In this document: in pieces, positions 61,438 to 64,000 of the stretch
How the letters are laid out: every line of letters begins with the position of its first letter
Numbering within the stretch: the stretch's first letter is position 1
IMG/VR virus record: IMGVR_UViG_3300020159_001521
Coordinates: 1 to 64,000 of that record
Origin: a virus
DNA length: 64,000 nt
Reading direction: 5' to 3' (one strand)
Notes under the pieces: generated by a model
What the model saw: the letters and a program-made list of their open reading frames with translations, nothing else
What the model was told of the DNA's origin: nothing
Database searches by the model: none
Position numbers and translations under genes: made by a program

Positions 61438-63731
61438 TCTTAGAAAAACAAAAAGAGTCAGTTGTTCTACAAGAAGGAGAACAAACACAGGAATCAATTG
61501 GAATGTCCTTAGACTTAGATTCTGCACAGATATTGATGCAGATGTTAAGTAAGAACTTATATTCAGATGCAATAGGTTCTACAATTCGTGAGTGTGCTAG
61601 TAATGCTCTTGACAGTCACAGAAGAGCTGGTATAAAGGAAGCTATTGTTGTTTCCTTTGGATATACAAACAATAACACTTATGAATTCACTGTAGAAGAT
61701 TTTGGTATTGGTCTGGATGCAGACGATGTTAAAAACATCATCAGTAAATATGGTAAGAGTACAAAGCGTAATTCAGCTAATGAGCTGGGTATGATGGGCT
61801 TGGGCTTCAAGGCTCCTCTTGCATATTGCTCAAGCTTCTATTTCGTTGCTCGTAAGAACGGAATTGAGCGTAAATATATGATGTACGAAGGAGAAGATGT
61901 AAACACAATTGATTTGCTTTACGAAACTCCTACAGATGAGAGAAATGGTGTTAAGGTGATTGTTCCTGTTAAATCTGGTGACAAGTGGTCTTTTACATCA
62001 AAGATTAAAGAGCAGCTTGCGTATTTTGAGGATGTTTATTTTAATGTAGATGGTGTAGATAATAATTTCACTATACACAGACATGAGCACTTCCAGTTTT
62101 CTCCACTTGCTTCTGATAGCAGTTTGCACATCTGTTTAGATAATGTCTACTATCCTATTGATTTTCAGAAGATTGGCATTAATAATGTACAAATGCCTAT
62201 AGCTCTTAAGTTTGGTTTGTCAGATGCAATATTCCCTACACCAAACAGAGAATCTATTCGCTATACACAAGAAGCAAAAGCAGCTATTCTTGACAAGATT
62301 CAAAAGGTGGCTAACTACTTTGTAGAGAAGTATAATGAATCTATACAAGAGTCAGAAGACATTAAGCAAATAATGGAGTATTATGGTGATAGCGAAAGAG
62401 CTGTTAAGTTTGGTAGTTCTAAATGGAACATCAGTCCTCTGAAACAGTTTTCTACAATATCTTTTGCCACTCCTAAATACAAACATTCTGATAATGTTGA
62501 CTTTGAAAGGTTGTGGAAAATGAAAGATCAGTTGTTTGGTGAGTATTCTCTCAAGTATAGCGTGCATTCAGGAAGGATGTATTCTGAAGAAAACAACAGA
62601 TGGAATAACTTGAGCTGGTTCAATGTATTTGGTAATGACTGGAATAAGTGTATTATGATGGTGTATTCTGAGAAACTCAAAGGGTTGACAAAGGATTACA
62701 TCAGAAGCACTTACGGTAGACAAAGAGTGAAGATTGTCAAGAAGGAAAAACAATTTGTTCTTGGTAAAATGAAAAGTGCTGGTAATGGCAATTTTGATAA
62801 TTACATTAATCTTCTCAGACTAGACAAGTATCCAAAGAGTGAATGGAGAATCAGGATTAAGGACTTTCAGCTTGTTGTAAATAAGCTCACTGAGAGTTTT
62901 ATTAATCTAGATGAACTTGTTGTTCCTCAAACCTTTATTGACGCTAGGAAAAAGCAGAGAGTGAAAGCAATTGCTGCTTCACCAAAGCGTAAGAAGCTTG
63001 AAGGAGAAATCAATGTTAAACTACTTTCTCCTCTGGAGAGGTTTGTTTATGGTAAGAACTCTAAGCTTGTTCCCACCATCATCAATCTTGCAGATGCACA
63101 TAAGCAACCATCACTAACTGTGTTTGGTAAGCAGGAACATGCAGATCTGATGGACAAATGGTTTGCTGTATTCCCTAGGCACATTAAGTTTATTGTACTG
63201 TCTGAAAGAGAACTGAAAGCAATTAAGGATGTAAAAATTAGAAACTGGATTAGTATGGAAGAATTCATGGAAGGTGAACACATTGTGTTCAGAAGAGCAG
63301 CCACTGCATATCTTATACAGAAGCTTATGAATGATTATGAGTATGTGTTCGTCACTAATTTAAGTGATGTATCTATTGACCTCAATAACAAACTCAATGA
63401 TCTGAAAAACTATAAGAAAAAGTATAGGCTTGATGGTGAAAACAAGTTGTATGACGAGATAATTTCTATCGCACAAGAGAAGAATTTATTTGACAATTCC
63501 ATCTATTCTTCGTATCTTAACATGAAAGATTTCTTAGACAGGAATCGTTACATCAATAGTTTCTTGAGGCACATAGGTCGTTACAATGGATTGGCTAAGA
63601 CGGAAAAAGAAATGCTTTGTGACCTTATGAAATATCATAAACAAAAGCTTAATTGGCAGAATTATAAACTTAATGAAGAGAAACTTGAAGTTCCTACAGA
63701 GGAAACAATTGAATCTCTTGTAACATCTTAG
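61434..63731 (+). CDS. rIIA: rIIA-like GHKL ATPase
   Basis: 765 residues. GHKL motifs: IRECASNALDSH (51-62, with E53 and N57), VEDFGIGLD (87-95), and GMMGLGFK (119-126). The rest is long and helical with basic regions. T4 rIIA-type proteins protect against exclusion by other phages and act early with rIIB. An rIIB partner is not evident but may follow downstream; the next genes are partial. Confidence 0.78.
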   Translation: MILEKQKESVVLQEGEQTQESIGMSLDLDSAQILMQMLSKNLYSDAIGSTIRECASNALDSHRRAGIKEAIVVSFGYTNNNTYEFTVEDFGIGLDADDVKNIISKYGKSTKRNSANELGMMGLGFKAPLAYCSSFYFVARKNGIERKYMMYEGEDVNTIDLLYETPTDERNGVKVIVPVKSGDKWSFTSKIKEQLAYFEDVYFNVDGVDNNFTIHRHEHFQFSPLASDSSLHICLDNVYYPIDFQKIGINNVQMPIALKFGLSDAIFPTPNRESIRYTQEAKAAILDKIQKVANYFVEKYNESIQESEDIKQIMEYYGDSERAVKFGSSKWNISPLKQFSTISFATPKYKHSDNVDFERLWKMKDQLFGEYSLKYSVHSGRMYSEENNRWNNLSWFNVFGNDWNKCIMMVYSEKLKGLTKDYIRSTYGRQRVKIVKKEKQFVLGKMKSAGNGNFDNYINLLRLDKYPKSEWRIRIKDFQLVVNKLTESFINLDELVVPQTFIDARKKQRVKAIAASPKRKKLEGEINVKLLSPLERFVYGKNSKLVPTIINLADAHKQPSLTVFGKQEHADLMDKWFAVFPRHIKFIVLSERELKAIKDVKIRNWISMEEFMEGEHIVFRRAATAYLIQKLMNDYEYVFVTNLSDVSIDLNNKLNDLKNYKKKYRLDGENKLYDEIISIAQEKNLFDNSIYSSYLNMKDFLDRNRYINSFLRHIGRYNGLAKTEKEMLCDLMKYHKQKLNWQNYKLNEEKLEVPTEETIESLVTS

Positions 63732-63733
63732 TT

Positions 63734-63925
63734 ATGACATTGATTATTTATTTAATAGTTGGGCTCCTGTATTGGGGGCTCAACTCTTTTGTTAGGAAAT
63801 TGGAAACTGATGGTGATTGGTTGCTACCCATTGTATGGTTTTTAGCATGGCCCATTGGATTTATATCTTGGTCTTTCGTATTTATGGACTATTTATTAAG
63901 CAAACAACGTAAGAAACACTTTTAA
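63734..63925 (+). CDS. 63-residue membrane protein
   Basis: Two membrane segments (MTLIIYLIVGLLYWGLNSFV and LPIVWFLAWPIGFISWSFVF) with a basic C-terminus. Two bp after the rIIA-like gene. T4 rII proteins are membrane-associated, so a partner is possible. Confidence 0.55.
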   Translation: MTLIIYLIVGLLYWGLNSFVRKLETDGDWLLPIVWFLAWPIGFISWSFVFMDYLLSKQRKKHF

Positions 63926-63936
63926 AAAACAAAACT

Positions 63937-64000
63937 ATGAGTAATTTCACACTTAACTGGTTTAAAAGACAAGCAGAACTAGAAAACCTCATCATCGAAG
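63937..64000 (+). CDS. start of a further gene (partial)
   Basis: MSNFTLNWFKRQAELENLII begins at 63,937 and runs off the right edge. Possibly an rIIB-like or replication gene; not enough to say. Confidence 0.4.
   Translation, partial: MSNFTLNWFKRQAELENLIIE

Overview
The window looks like a 64 kb piece of a tailed phage (or its prophage/metagenomic contig) that infects a Bacteroidota host. It is AT-rich and densely packed. Genes often overlap by a few bases (ATGA junctions) and mostly lack Shine-Dalgarno sequences. Several gene starts are preceded by the Bacteroidota promoter pair TTTG-N19/20-TAnnTTTG. Gene content and order (large terminase, portal, acidic scaffold-like protein, major capsid protein, small Cys-rich virion proteins, ring proteins, a very large tail protein and several giant virion proteins on one strand; an opposed replication module on the other) resemble crAss-like (Crassvirales) podoviruses. 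That placement is inferred from gene order and motifs, not from a database search.

Layout. Positions 1-38,800 are transcribed leftwards and hold the virion. A consensus promoter at about 38,818-38,848 starts a run of small genes (winged-helix-like, HU/IHF-like, zinc-ribbon), then terminase, portal, scaffold, capsid, an abundant Thr-tailed virion protein and fibre-like proteins, ending at a terminator near 23,575. A second promoter at 23,500-23,531 serves a metallophosphoesterase, ring proteins, a 1,554-residue tail protein, two small paralogous virion proteins, an HNH homing endonuclease, and giant internal/cargo-type proteins, the last of which runs off the left edge. Positions 39,150-39,490 form the divergent switch region, with a 21-bp tandem repeat and a GTCAC-G-GTGAC palindrome. 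From 39.5 to 64 kb genes run rightwards. First comes an accessory zone (39.5-49.5 kb) of many tiny proteins, a secreted 3D/double-psi-barrel protein, a DGQH protein, one leftward holin-like gene, a DnaA-domain-IV-like protein and a host-like secreted protein. A LAGLIDADG endonuclease and the replication/recombination block follow: PolB, DnaB-type helicase, SF2 helicase, Sak4-like ATPase with a probable ssDNA-binding partner, primase, a DUF932-like protein, a uracil-DNA-glycosylase-fold protein and an rIIA-like GHKL ATPase.

The most unusual content is RNA. A complete tmRNA gene (46,922-47,365) has a G3:U70 alanine acceptor stem and a 26-codon tag ending AVAA. A roughly 520-nt gene-free stretch (about 40,360-40,877), bounded by two intrinsic terminators, is full of complementary segments, including a long-range pairing between its two ends; it is my best candidate for a new large structured phage ncRNA. 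A smaller hairpin-rich element closed by an 11-bp stem lies just upstream (40,037-40,138). Large hairpins also follow the capsid gene and the Thr-tailed virion gene, and a 20-bp hairpin is superimposed on the promoter after PolB.

The replication proteins would copy the genome, the leftward genes build and fill the particle, and the holin and secreted 3D-domain protein are the only lysis candidates seen. No tRNA, CRISPR, integrase or IS element was found. TAG is used as a normal stop, so there is no sign of stop-codon recoding.
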